A DNA stretch of 47,934 nucleotides, taken from Chara braunii. Taxonomy: Eukaryota; Streptophyta; Charophyceae; Charales; Characeae. The stretch covers positions 207,525-255,458 of the forward strand of contig BFEA01000567.1 in the NCBI GenBank assembly GCA_003427395.1. The letters run 5' to 3'. The number at the start of each line of letters is the position of its first letter. The stretch's first letter is position 1. Shown piece after piece: positions 31,881-41,170 of the stretch. Both the position numbers and the translations under genes were made by a program. The notes beneath the pieces were generated by a model that ran no database searches, was not told the DNA's origin, and saw nothing but the letters and a program-made list of their open reading frames with translations.

Positions 31881-33510
31881 CTGCCCGCAAAAGAGACAAC
31901 GGCAAGCAAGAAACACGTGTTGCCTCCCGGAACAGCGGGCTGCGTTTGGTACGCAGAGGGGCTGCATACTGTTGTCGTTCTTCTCTGTCTGTCTATCGTC
32001 AGGTCGTCGATCATTCTGTGGAGTCAAAATCTCGACTTGGCAGCAGCTCAGGTATGATGCCGGCATCGGCCTTCTCCTTAGCCATGGATGAGATCATGGT
32101 GATGGCGATGGTGACGGAGATGACCGTGGCTGTTGCTGCTTCAATCTTCACTAGGTAATTAACGGTGCGGAATAAGTGCGCGGCGGAACTGCCATCTAGG
32201 AGGAAGCCAATTATTACTGGCGAGAAAAGGTGAGAGTTTCTTTTTTTTTTTTTTTTTTTTTTTTTGTAAGTGAGAATTTTTCGGAGGAAAAAAAAAAGAG
32301 GAATTGAAAAAAGAAAGGGAAAAAATAAACGGAGGCATCCACTTTCACCTCCTCTTTTTTTTTTTTTTTTCTTTATTCCCGTCTCATAAGGACAGCGAAT
32401 CCGCTTTCACCTCCTCAACATCCTGCCCTTCTTTCTTCCTCCCATCCTTTTCCAAATGTTCCGCCTTTCTGGCTCCTTCAGGCTATCTTTCCCTGCGCGC
32501 CGCCGGCCCTGTCTTGTTTTTTGTCTTCCCCCCCCCCCCCCACTCCACTCCGCCCACCCTGTCGTCTTGCCCTCGTTTTTTTTTTCGTCTTTGTTATTTT
32601 TTATTTTTAATTCTCGGTCATGCTTAGCATTTTTTTTTTTTAATTAGCCCTCAATATTCTTCCATGCCTTCTCCCTTTCCCTCATCGCCTCAGTCTCTTT
32701 GGAACTCTTGCCTCTCGATTCACACTGCTATTGCCTCCATTTATTTTTCCCTTTCTTGATCTCCTTTCCTACCGTAGTCAAGAAACGGTCCTGTTCCTGC
32801 GGGAGCTTTTATCGTGGTAAATGATTGCTTATTCTCTTAGTCTATCATCGCTTTCTCCTCCTTGAGTTTGCCCTCCTCTCTTCCTGATAACATCTTCCTC
32901 CTCTTCCTCTCTTCCTCTTTCTCCTCTTCCTCCTTCCTTACTCTTCTTCCTCGTCTACCTACTCCTCCTCATGTTTCCTTTGTTTCGGTGGTTTCCGTTT
33001 TCCAAGTTGCGTCCTTGCTTCAGGTCCGCACTCTGATCGAGCGGCGTATTTTTCTGTGCCGTGTGCTTTCTGATAGGCTCGCGTTTTCTCGCCGTTCGTT
33101 TTTGTGCGCTGCATTTTTCATTCTTAACGCATTCAGTTATTTACCTTCCTTTATTTTTTTCCTATTGGAACGTTCTCTTAGCTATTTGCATTTTTCCCTC
33201 TCTTTTGCGGGCGGGTTCTTTCTCCCAGCTGCCTGCACCGTGTCCTGCAGTACATTCCCTTACAGTCTCACGCTCCTGCGCAAATCCCATCCTCACGCGG
33301 GCGGGTTCTCTTATAGCTATAAGTACAGTATATTATTCCTATTAACGCAATATGAATATATTTATCGTGATAGCGAACTGCCCGGTGTGAACCGGAGGCA
33401 GGGAGGGAGAAGGGGGCCAACAAACGCCTGGCTGTGACAGACTGTTTCGTTGGAGTTTCACTGATTCATCATATATATATGTATTATCATATATAGTATA
33501 TATCAAATGT
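31881..33510. other. Pyrimidine-rich DNA, no gene assigned
   Basis: From about 32240 onward the plus strand is dominated by T and C, with poly(T) runs at about 32239-32265 and 32356-32370. A 191-codon frame at 32862-33437 exists only because pyrimidine-rich codons avoid stops, and its product is a Phe/Ser/Leu string. I see no promoter, RNA or transposon end. Confidence 0.4.
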
Positions 33511-33514
33511 ATAT

Positions 33515-33632
33515 TGCCAGAGGCATTCGAACTCATGACCTGTTTTTTTTTTTAACTCATGACCTGTTTATTAACAATTACATTATCAATTTACAAGTGC
33601 GTACCATTCTGCCACCTGCCTGGGTGGAGTCT
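33515..33632 (-). repeat. tRNA-like sequence with internal 26-bp duplication
   Basis: On the minus strand the order is an A-box-like TGGCAGAATGGTACG, about 55 bp of AT-rich sequence, and a B-box/T-arm-like GGTCATGAGTTCGAATGCC. The B-box part ACAGGTCATGAGTT is present twice, separated by an A run. This is likely a tRNA-derived SINE fragment. It is not a functional tRNA gene. Confidence 0.4.
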
Positions 33633-33892
33633 AAGCACTCTTTTAGCAGCAGGAGGTGCGTATGTGGGCGGGCACTTGCCCACCTCACCCACAAATATAG
33701 GCGGTGAAACTTCGTGTCCCTGAAAAGACATGCATACCCACACCCACCCGTTCACTCACACGCACAGTACCGTTTTCACCCGAATAGGACGCCCGGTAAT
33801 CATATAGCCGTCTGTGGGACAACTTCAGTCCAGAGCAGCCAAGAGAAAATACTGACAATCACTGCCCAAGAGGCTTCCTAACACGCACAAAA

Positions 33893-34036
33893 GATTGAAA
33901 GCAGTACAACCTCTGCGTGTTTCCCTTGCTTTCAGGAGCACTTTCTATAGCAAGGGAAAAAAACGATTGCAAGCAGTGCAAACTCCGCGTGCTTCCTTTG
34001 CTTTAGGGAGCACTTTCTATAGCAAGGAAAAACACG
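33893..34036. repeat. Two 72-bp tandem units, each able to form a hairpin
   Basis: GATTG(A/C)AAGCAGT starts each unit at 33893 and 33965. Within each, TTCCCTTGCT or TTCCTTTGCT pairs with AGCAAGGGAA or AGCAAGGAAA across about 22-26 bp containing GGAGCACTTTCTAT. A partial third unit follows to about 34055, and a further AGCAAGGAAAACACGG occurs at about 34328. Confidence 0.7.
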
Positions 34037-34055
34037 AAGAGCTTGTAGTGCATGT

Positions 34056-36042
34056 ACGTTTCTTTTGAATTTCTTCTCTTCCCAAACAAAGACGTAGCCT
34101 GTCAGCAGCCCGTTTTGCGCTCGGGTGAAGCCTCCACTGTAATTTACGTATCATGTTGTGCGCGTGGTAAGGCAGGGAGGAGGAGGGGGGGGGAGGGGGA
34201 GGAAAGATTCGTCCAGGTCTGGTCGTAATTGCGGTCAGATACATCTAGGAAAGTGCTCTTGCGAGATACCCTGAGCTTGTATTGTTTGTAGTTTTTATGG
34301 TGGCGTGTTCACGTCCCCGAGTGCTAAAGCAAGGAAAACACGGACAGCTATTGTGGGAGGTCCCCACTGTCGGTAATTTGATTTAGATTTTTGTTTCTGT
34401 TCTTTTTGCATTTGGTCTATGCTGCATCTTTGCAAAAGAGCTTCTAGTTCAAAGTAGGCGTGAGACTTTTAGTAGAAAGGAACGTCAAGGAAAAACAAAG
34501 TTCTGTAATCAAGTGGTGTTAAATAGGGAATTGGATTCACTCAGTCGTGAGACTGTAAGCTAAACTGGCTGATGCTGCCAGGATAACTTCCGGGTTGAAT
34601 TGGGAGGTCCCCGGCCTCTCTGAATTTTTTAGATTATAATAAAAAAAAGTAGGCGTGCGAAAAATGTGGTGGAAAGCAAAAAGGGAAAAGAAACTACCGG
34701 TCGTTAGAGCTGTATTGAGTGTAACTTTCTTCTAGATACAGCAATAATGACCGGTCGTTCTCTTCGGGTGACGAAGGTAGTGAGCAGAATGGTGGCCTAT
34801 CTGTTCTCGACGCCACTTTCTCTCTCTCTCTCTCTCTCTCTCTTTTTCTCTGTGTTGATCTTGTTTCCCTTTCCGCCCTTGTGTTTCGCTTTAAACGGAC
34901 TCTTCTAGCTGATAGCTGTATGACAAAGATGTATAATTATTGTGTATTCTTCTATTTGAATTTTTGTCTCTTAACCCTGACCATCCACCTCAGTTGCGAT
35001 CCGGACATCTGGACGGTCATCAGACCCATGCGGTGTCGGGATACATACCGGACTTCTGGACGGTCATCATGAAACATTCTTTGACTGTATAAAGTGTTTA
35101 AACAAATTAAAAAAAAAAAAAAAGTGTTTTCTGGATTTTTTTTTTTTTTTTTTTTTTGCTTTCTTACCTTTTCGAATATCCATCAGAACCTGAAGTCGTC
35201 TGTTTATTAACAGCTATGTGTGTGTAAAAGCTTCAGCTGGAAGGCCAAATTCGACTTTTTTTAAATGTTGAAAATCCGAAATTAGAGGGTGTGTGGATCT
35301 GGAATGGAAACACCTTTTTTTGCTGAGAATCGACTCATAAAAATAAAAAAAATCTTTACTATAGAATCTCCTTCTGACGTCACTTCTCCTTTCTCTTTGT
35401 CGTCGTTTGTTTGTTTTGCCGCAATGGTCTTCGTCCTCGCTGAGCTGCATTCATCAGCTAACCACCATCGCCATTGAAGAACCCATGGTCATCGACGACG
35501 AGGCTTTGTTTTGCGTATTCCATTGCATGCATCATCAGGGAGCTCTTGAGCTTGATCTCGCATCATATATTATGATGCATAATGAGGCAGTAGGAGCTTG
35601 GCGGCGAGCTCAGTCGGGAGGCGCAGCCCACCATCGCCAGTGAAGAACCCATCTTCATCGTCGTTTTTCGTCGCCTTCGTTATCAATGTGGAACTATGTC
35701 GCCATCGCCAATAGCTTGTGCATGACGCGCCGTCTTCCTGGCAAGTGAGAGTGAGGAACCCAGATTCGCATCTTTCAGGAGGTATGAAAAGACTTGTATG
35801 TGCCTGGGGACAGCGAAGACATAGTTTTCTTGTGAAATGTTGTTGTTGATTTGCATTTTCCTTCTCTTTGACGGGGGGCATTTCTTGCTGCCTTCTTCTT
35901 TCATTCCTATCGATCTTACGGAGAGAAGTTGTTGCCTGTTCTTGGAATTCCCTTCTTCCCGTTAAGCATTTCTTGCTTAACGGATTGGAAGAGATTAGAA
36001 CGTGATAGGGAGTCGGGGCGAAGGGATCTGATAGATACTTCT
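34056..36042. other. Upstream region of ORC1
   Basis: No gene is visible. Notable pieces are CT repeats near 34817-34845, A and T runs near 35109-35157, and a direct repeat (CCACCATCGCCA(T/G)TGAAGAACC at about 35461-35485 and 35629-35653). A small palindrome lies near 35557-35577 (GCATCATA, TAT, TATGATGC). Part of this region must contain the ORC1 promoter and 5' UTR, but I cannot place a TATA box or start site with confidence. Confidence 0.4.
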
Positions 36043-36043
36043 G

Positions 36044-36140
<97 letters not shown>
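36043..36140. repeat. CA/GA microsatellite in the ORC1 5' leader
   Basis: About eight CA dinucleotides pass directly into about 40 GA dinucleotides, ending 15 bp before the ORC1 start codon. It is likely within the 5' UTR or core promoter. GA repeats are known binding sites for plant BPC/GAGA-binding factors, so length changes might alter expression. That is inference. Confidence 0.9.
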
Positions 36141-36142
<2 letters not shown>

Positions 36143-36155
36143 TTACTGGGAAGCG

Positions 36156-39100
36156 ATGGAAGTTCCTCGAGCGTACTCGAATTTAACGTCTTTCTTCCCT
36201 TCCCTGAAGCAAGGGGTGGCTGGTGGTGGAAGTAGGGTACGGGTAATTGGTAGCGGTGGGGAGGTATCTGGCAAAGAGGGTTTATCTGGGAAGGAGGGTG
36301 GTAATTCTTTAGACGAATGTTTAAAAGATAGGGCATCGAGCGGTGGAGGTGCTCTTCTTTCGTCTCGTGGCAGTCCTGCTGCTCTGCCTCCTCTTGCCAA
36401 GCCGTCCCCTTCTAACAGCAAGCGCACAGCCGCAAGGATAAGTGGGATCCGGACTGCAGATGCCCTCAGCGCCAGGAGGGATCCCGCGGGTGTTACCTTA
36501 GACTGGCAGTCGACCACATCTGGTCTCGATGCAAATGCTGACGATGAAAATAGCGGCAGCGAGAGCGGTCCATCATCGACGTCTGGGAAATCGAACGCCT
36601 CGTTGAGGAAATGTCTTGCAGCTGCTCGACTAGGGGGCCAAGCAGCGGGCGGCATCGTCGCCCAAGGACGGGGTGGTGGAGCCGAAACTGGAAGGAAAAA
36701 CGTTGAAATCGTGGCAGAAGGGAGGGGAGTAGAAGCAGGAGGAGAAGTAGGAGGAGAAAGTGGAGGAAGAGGAGGAAGAGGAGGGAGAGGTGGAAGAGGT
36801 GGAAGAGGAAGAGGAGCAGGACGGGTAAGAACGCCTTCCTCTGCCGTTGGAGGGTTGGTACACGTGGGTGCCTCGGGGGAAAAGGGGGGGAAGCAGCAGC
36901 TCCAGACTTCTATACTGCAATTCGGTTCGCTTTGCGCCACTACGCCAGCGAAGTCCGATACGGTGCCACAAAGCAGGAAGAGAGCTAGGGAGGAGGTTGA
37001 AGAACAAGAGGAGACGCGAGGAGCAATAAGCGGCAGACGAGAAGTGAACCGGTCTTTGACAGCGTTCTTCGACAGGGCAAACGCACCTGTCGCCATCGCC
37101 GCCGTGCAGGACAGCGAGGTAGGAGAGAACGGCCATGGTGGTGTGGACGAGCCTTCCTCGAAGCGAGTCGCTCGGAGCCTACATTGCGACTTTGGGGCGA
37201 GCAGGAAGGATGGGAGCTCTGCTTATGCTGCTCTTCCTACGCCAGGAGAAGGGCAGAAATGTGATGATGGTTTGCTTGAGAGCAGCAACGGAACGGCTAT
37301 GGGGGCAGATGGACGAATCTCCGCGCGACACGTGGCTGTTCCTAAGGATGCTGGGGCGGATCTTGGCGTTAAGGGTGCAAGGCTTGAGAGAGGAGAGAAG
37401 ATGGAGGAGAAGGTCGCCACTAGGAGTGAAGAAGATTGCCAAAGGGTGCACAGGAACGAACTTGTGGGTCCGGAGACCCCTCCCCGTGCGGGGGAATGTG
37501 CCGACGACCCGACTGCAGAGCGGCTGTGCGAGAAGGCGCAGGAGGTAAGGGCAGCCCCCGCATCGGTAGAATGCATAGAGCTTAGCGGAGACGTTGAGGC
37601 TCGAGATGGAGAACGTGAGAGCAGCGACGGGCAAGAGGAGCAGTCGTCCACCAGAAAGAAGAACAGCGTATATATGTCAAGGCAAAAAAAGGTCTTAGGA
37701 GCTACGACCGCGAGGCTCACGAGACGGCATGAGGAGGAGGTTCTCTCCGCTCTTAAGGAGAGTGGCGGCCGAGCCACACCCTTCCGTTTAAGATCGGCTC
37801 AAAAAGTAAGCGATGGGGCCATTGCCACTCCACCTCTCCTGCTCTCAGAGAGGAGGACTTCGTCTCGCCTTGCCTGTCGATCTGCCAATGCCAAGCTTAA
37901 CTGTCCATCGTCGTACCGCAATCCGGACCGGATGGATGGGACCCCGTCGGCAAAGATTGGCCTTCTTGGCCGGACCCCAGCAGCGAAGAAAGCATTGTTC
38001 ACACAGGAGAAGACGACTGCTGAGACGCAAGGGAAGCTGCAGCTGGACGAGGATGAAGAGGAAGAGGAAAATAGGAAGACGAAGCAGTCGAAGAAGAAGA
38101 AGTCTGCTGGCCCGAAGGCCATCGAAAAGAAGAAGAACGGTGCTTTTTCAAGCGGGGAGAGGAACAAGAAAAAGCGGGGGCTCAGTAGCAGGAGCAGCAG
38201 CGGGCAGAAACGGTGTAAGATGGCTGAAAGAAGGTACTTCACGAAGATCAAAACGAGAGGAGTGGTGTTCAGTATCGGCGACGATGTGTACGTCAGGAGG
38301 AAAGAAGGCGATGACGAGACAAGCGACAGCGAGGTCGAGCTTGAGGAGTGTAAGATCTGTGCTGTGGCGGACAAGAGCTTGATGATCGAGTGCGACGGAT
38401 GTCTGGGGGGGTTCCATCTTACTTGCCTGACGCCGCCGTTGAAGGAGGTACCGGAAGGAGACTGGTTCTGTGTCAACTGCCTAGAGAGAGAGAAAGAGGG
38501 GAGGGAGGGAGGAGGAGTGGGGCAGGTGGTACCGGTGACGACGACGGGAGGTGTTCCGGGTCCGCCGGTTTCGGGTGCTTCGAGGCGCACTCGCTCCGCT
38601 CGAGAGAGGTTTTTGGCAAGCGAACTGTACATGGCTCGCATAGAAAGCCTCTGGCGAGAACCAGATGGCAGCTACTGGTTCCGAGGGAGGTGGTTTGTCG
38701 TTCCAGAGGAGACTCACACTGGCAGACAGAATCATCACGGCCGCAGAGAGGTCTTTCGCACCAATACGCGCGACGACAACGAGATCGATTCGGTCGTGCG
38801 GCAGTGTTGGGTGATGGGACCGGCAAAGTACAGCAGCGCCTCGCGAGAGGGGGACGATGTCTTCTTGTGCGAGTACGGGTACGACGAAGCGTGGAAGCGG
38901 TTCCGCAGAATCAGTACGGACGACGACGAGGAGGGAGAGGGTGTGGAGGAGGAGGAGGAGGGGGGGGAGAGCTTGTCTGATGATCTGAGCGATGATGACG
39001 CCAGTTTCGTTCAGGGCGACGCCTCCGACGACGTCGATTCGGACACAGACGAGGATGAGGACGAAGCCGAGGCGGACGAGGAGGGAGAGGAAGCGGGTGA

Positions 39101-40754
39101 TGATGGCGATTACGAGGGTGGAGGAAGGAAGGCGTCAACGAAAACGAGGAAACGAAGAGGAGGGGGAGGGGGTGGTGGGAGGCTGGCGGAACCCGTCAAG
39201 GGGAAGTCGACGCGGCGAGTCGCTGCGCCGAAACCTGCGACGGCCGCTGTCGGGGCGAACAAGCGGCGGTACAGGCAGCTCACGATCGAAGCTATGGGAG
39301 CCGTCGAGATACCGACTCTGGCGAGGAGGAAGGCGGTAACGGACTTCGAGAAGGCGAGGGCGGCTCTGGCGCTTGCCACGCATCCCAAGCACCTGCCATG
39401 TCGGGAGAGTGAGCGTGCCGAAGTCACCGCTTTTGTAGAAGAGGCAATATCGGCGGGGGACAAGTGCTTGGGGCGTTGCCTGTATATCAGCGGAGTTCCA
39501 GGGACGGGGAAGACGGTGACGGTGTTGGAAGTGATGAGAGCGATGAGGAGGAAGGTGGATATGGGGCTGCTTCCTTCCTTCCAGTTCGTGGAGATCAACG
39601 GGCTTAGGCTGCCGACACCCCAGCACGCGTACTCAGTCCTCTACGAGGCGTTGACAGGTCAGCGACTGGGCCCTCGCTCCGCTTTGGAGATGCTGGAGAA
39701 TCGCCTCCTGCAGACAGCTGGCTTTGGCACCGCTGGTGGTGGTGGGGACCACCACCACCACCACCCTCGTCGCCCTGGTGGAAAGGCCTCTGCCAGAGCC
39801 GGCGGTGGGGACCACCACCAGCAGCAGCATCGTCCTTGCGTCCTCCTCGTCGACGAGCTTGACCTCCTCGTCACGCGCGATCAGGGCGTTCTCTACAATC
39901 TATTTGATTGGCCTACTCGACCCAGTTCCCGCCTCATCGTCATCGGTATTGCTAACACCATGGACCTTCCCGACCGGATGCTGCCCAGGATTGTCAGCAG
40001 AATGGGTCTTCGCCGTCTGTCCTTCAGTCCGTACACTCACACCCAGCTCGAGAAGATCATGAACGCTCGCCTCGCCGGCATCGACGTCTTTCAAGGAGCC
40101 GCTGTTGAGCTGGTGTCTAGGAAAGTAGCTGCTGTTTCTGGCGACGTCAGACGGGCTCTTGAGCTATGCCGGCGAGCAGCGGAACTTGCCGAGGAACGAA
40201 GTCAGAAAGCTGCTGCTGCTGCTGCTGCTGCCTCTGAGTCATCAGAGACACAGACCGTGCCAGCGGCCGGTCGTGCTGCCGCAGACTCCCTTCCTCCTGC
40301 TGCAGCTGCTAAGTCCTCTTCGGATGTAGGGACCACCACCACCACCAGTCGAGGCATAATATCTCAACGTCGTGTCTGCATGTCCGATATTGATGCAGCC
40401 ATCAAGGAGACGTTTGAATCTCCTCACATGCAGCTCATCAAGAGGGCAGCTCGACACGAAAAAGTGTTTCTTGTGTCCATTCTGCTAGAGCTGCGCAAGA
40501 GTGGCATGGCCGAGACCACCTTTGAGCGGGTATCGGAACGCCACCTTGAGCTCTGCAGAGTCAATGGGGAGAACCCTCCCAGTTTCGATATGCTCCTCAA
40601 CATTGGTTGTCGTCTGGGCGCCTCTCGACTGCTTCTCTGTGAAGGTGGACAGAAGCACAGACTGCAGAAGATTCAACTCAACATCCCCACCGATGACATC
40701 AGCTTCGTGCTGATGAAGGACCCCCAACTACCTTGGCTTGTCCGTTTCTTGTGA
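36156..40754 (+). CDS. ORC1: Origin recognition complex subunit 1, single uninterrupted frame
   Basis: The 1532-residue protein is the AAA+ initiator subunit that binds replication origins in the nucleus and, with ORC2-6 and CDC6, loads MCM. An unusually long, low-complexity N-terminus (about 690 residues) carries GGR repeats (203-223), two PIP-like L-T-x-F-F motifs (10-14, 301-305), TP sites at 596 and 607 and a KALF cyclin-docking-like motif (612-615). A BAH domain starts at about 693 and is split by a C4HC3 PHD finger (C732, C735, C746, C749, H754, C757, C772, C775), resuming at about 815-920. This is the plant ORC1 layout. An acidic stretch (921-990) precedes the AAA+ core: Walker A GVPGTGKT (1113-1120), Walker B VLLVDELD (1229-1236), sensor-1 N1267, sensor-2 region R1332/R1333. 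The winged-helix end runs to PWLVRFL. A His/Gly-rich insert (about 1192-1227) and an Ala/Ser/Thr insert (about 1350-1385) are odd. Plant ORC1 is usually nearer 800-900 residues. The start is the first ATG after the GA repeat; no intron is needed. Confidence 0.95.
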   Translation: MEVPRAYSNLTSFFPSLKQGVAGGGSRVRVIGSGGEVSGKEGLSGKEGGNSLDECLKDRASSGGGALLSSRGSPAALPPLAKPSPSNSKRTAARISGIRTADALSARRDPAGVTLDWQSTTSGLDANADDENSGSESGPSSTSGKSNASLRKCLAAARLGGQAAGGIVAQGRGGGAETGRKNVEIVAEGRGVEAGGEVGGESGGRGGRGGRGGRGGRGRGAGRVRTPSSAVGGLVHVGASGEKGGKQQLQTSILQFGSLCATTPAKSDTVPQSRKRAREEVEEQEETRGAISGRREVNRSLTAFFDRANAPVAIAAVQDSEVGENGHGGVDEPSSKRVARSLHCDFGASRKDGSSAYAALPTPGEGQKCDDGLLESSNGTAMGADGRISARHVAVPKDAGADLGVKGARLERGEKMEEKVATRSEEDCQRVHRNELVGPETPPRAGECADDPTAERLCEKAQEVRAAPASVECIELSGDVEARDGERESSDGQEEQSSTRKKNSVYMSRQKKVLGATTARLTRRHEEEVLSALKESGGRATPFRLRSAQKVSDGAIATPPLLLSERRTSSRLACRSANAKLNCPSSYRNPDRMDGTPSAKIGLLGRTPAAKKALFTQEKTTAETQGKLQLDEDEEEEENRKTKQSKKKKSAGPKAIEKKKNGAFSSGERNKKKRGLSSRSSSGQKRCKMAERRYFTKIKTRGVVFSIGDDVYVRRKEGDDETSDSEVELEECKICAVADKSLMIECDGCLGGFHLTCLTPPLKEVPEGDWFCVNCLEREKEGREGGGVGQVVPVTTTGGVPGPPVSGASRRTRSARERFLASELYMARIESLWREPDGSYWFRGRWFVVPEETHTGRQNHHGRREVFRTNTRDDNEIDSVVRQCWVMGPAKYSSASREGDDVFLCEYGYDEAWKRFRRISTDDDEEGEGVEEEEEGGESLSDDLSDDDASFVQGDASDDVDSDTDEDEDEAEADEEGEEAGDDGDYEGGGRKASTKTRKRRGGGGGGGRLAEPVKGKSTRRVAAPKPATAAVGANKRRYRQLTIEAMGAVEIPTLARRKAVTDFEKARAALALATHPKHLPCRESERAEVTAFVEEAISAGDKCLGRCLYISGVPGTGKTVTVLEVMRAMRRKVDMGLLPSFQFVEINGLRLPTPQHAYSVLYEALTGQRLGPRSALEMLENRLLQTAGFGTAGGGGDHHHHHPRRPGGKASARAGGGDHHQQQHRPCVLLVDELDLLVTRDQGVLYNLFDWPTRPSSRLIVIGIANTMDLPDRMLPRIVSRMGLRRLSFSPYTHTQLEKIMNARLAGIDVFQGAAVELVSRKVAAVSGDVRRALELCRRAAELAEERSQKAAAAAAAASESSETQTVPAAGRAAADSLPPAAAAKSSSDVGTTTTTSRGIISQRRVCMSDIDAAIKETFESPHMQLIKRAARHEKVFLVSILLELRKSGMAETTFERVSERHLELCRVNGENPPSFDMLLNIGCRLGASRLLLCEGGQKHRLQKIQLNIPTDDISFVLMKDPQLPWLVRFL
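37290..37335 (+). repeat. ORC1-coding segment repeated in inverted form at 42.4 kb
   Basis: The 33 bp at 37303-37335 are exactly the reverse complement of 42358-42390. The 13 bp before them match with about three differences. In ORC1 this segment encodes ADGRISARHV in the low-complexity N-terminus. An exact match of this length cannot be chance. It implies that a repeat sequence became part of the ORC1 coding region, or that a piece of ORC1 was copied downstream. Confidence 0.85.
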
Positions 40755-40819
40755 CGAATCCAAATGTTGGGGGGGGAGGCCACGGGGAGGGCGCAGGGGG
40801 AGGGGGGTGAAAGAGGCAT

Positions 40820-40938
40820 GGTCGCCTCTCAAGAGAAGCACAAGCTGCCGAAGATGCACCTCAACATCCCCAGAAGTGATGCCAGCTTCATGCTGAAGGA
40901 GGTGGTTTTACTACTTTGGATTGTCCGGTTCTTGTGGG
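40820..40938 (+). pseudogene. Decayed tandem duplicate of the ORC1 3' end
   Basis: Beginning about 65 bp after the ORC1 stop, this stretch repeats the last 36 or so codons of ORC1 (compare 40647-40754). It keeps EKHKL-x-K-x-x-LNIP, a S-F-x-L core and WIVRFL at the matching places. The position of the ORC1 stop codon TGA is TGG here. The start also retains CGCCTCTC, found upstream of the original segment, with a deletion between. It probably lies in the ORC1 3' UTR. It has no start codon of its own in a sensible place and is a relic of a partial tandem duplication. Confidence 0.8.
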
Positions 40939-41164
40939 GCAGCCTTAGTTGGATAAGGGCGGGAAGAATGCGGTTGGAGGGGGGGGAAATTGGGGGGGAG
41001 ACAACAACAAAGACCGTGAAAAACAGCGACGACGTACACAACGAATGCATCTCGCCATCGCCGCATGCTGTGCTGTTCATTGTTCTTTCTCTCTCTCGTA
41101 GTGAAGAATTACTAGGACGCGTTAGGGATTCGTTTTTTTTTTTTTTTTAACGTATCTTACTGTA

Positions 41165-41170
41165 AATAAA
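41165..41170 (+). terminator. Possible ORC1 polyadenylation signal
   Basis: AATAAA lies about 410 bp after the ORC1 stop codon, just beyond an 18-T run. A second one occurs near 41365. Plant polyadenylation signals are loose, so this is a position-based suggestion only. Confidence 0.3.

Noticed and set aside
32862-33437. 191-codon plus-strand frame rich in Phe, Ser and Leu
   Set aside because: Pyrimidine-rich DNA avoids stop codons, and the product has no domain or sensible composition.
36143-37096. 317-codon minus-strand frame opposite the ORC1 N-terminus, and similar antisense frames to 39.6 kb
   Set aside because: They are shadows of the ORC1 coding strand, caused by its GC-rich, low-complexity codons.
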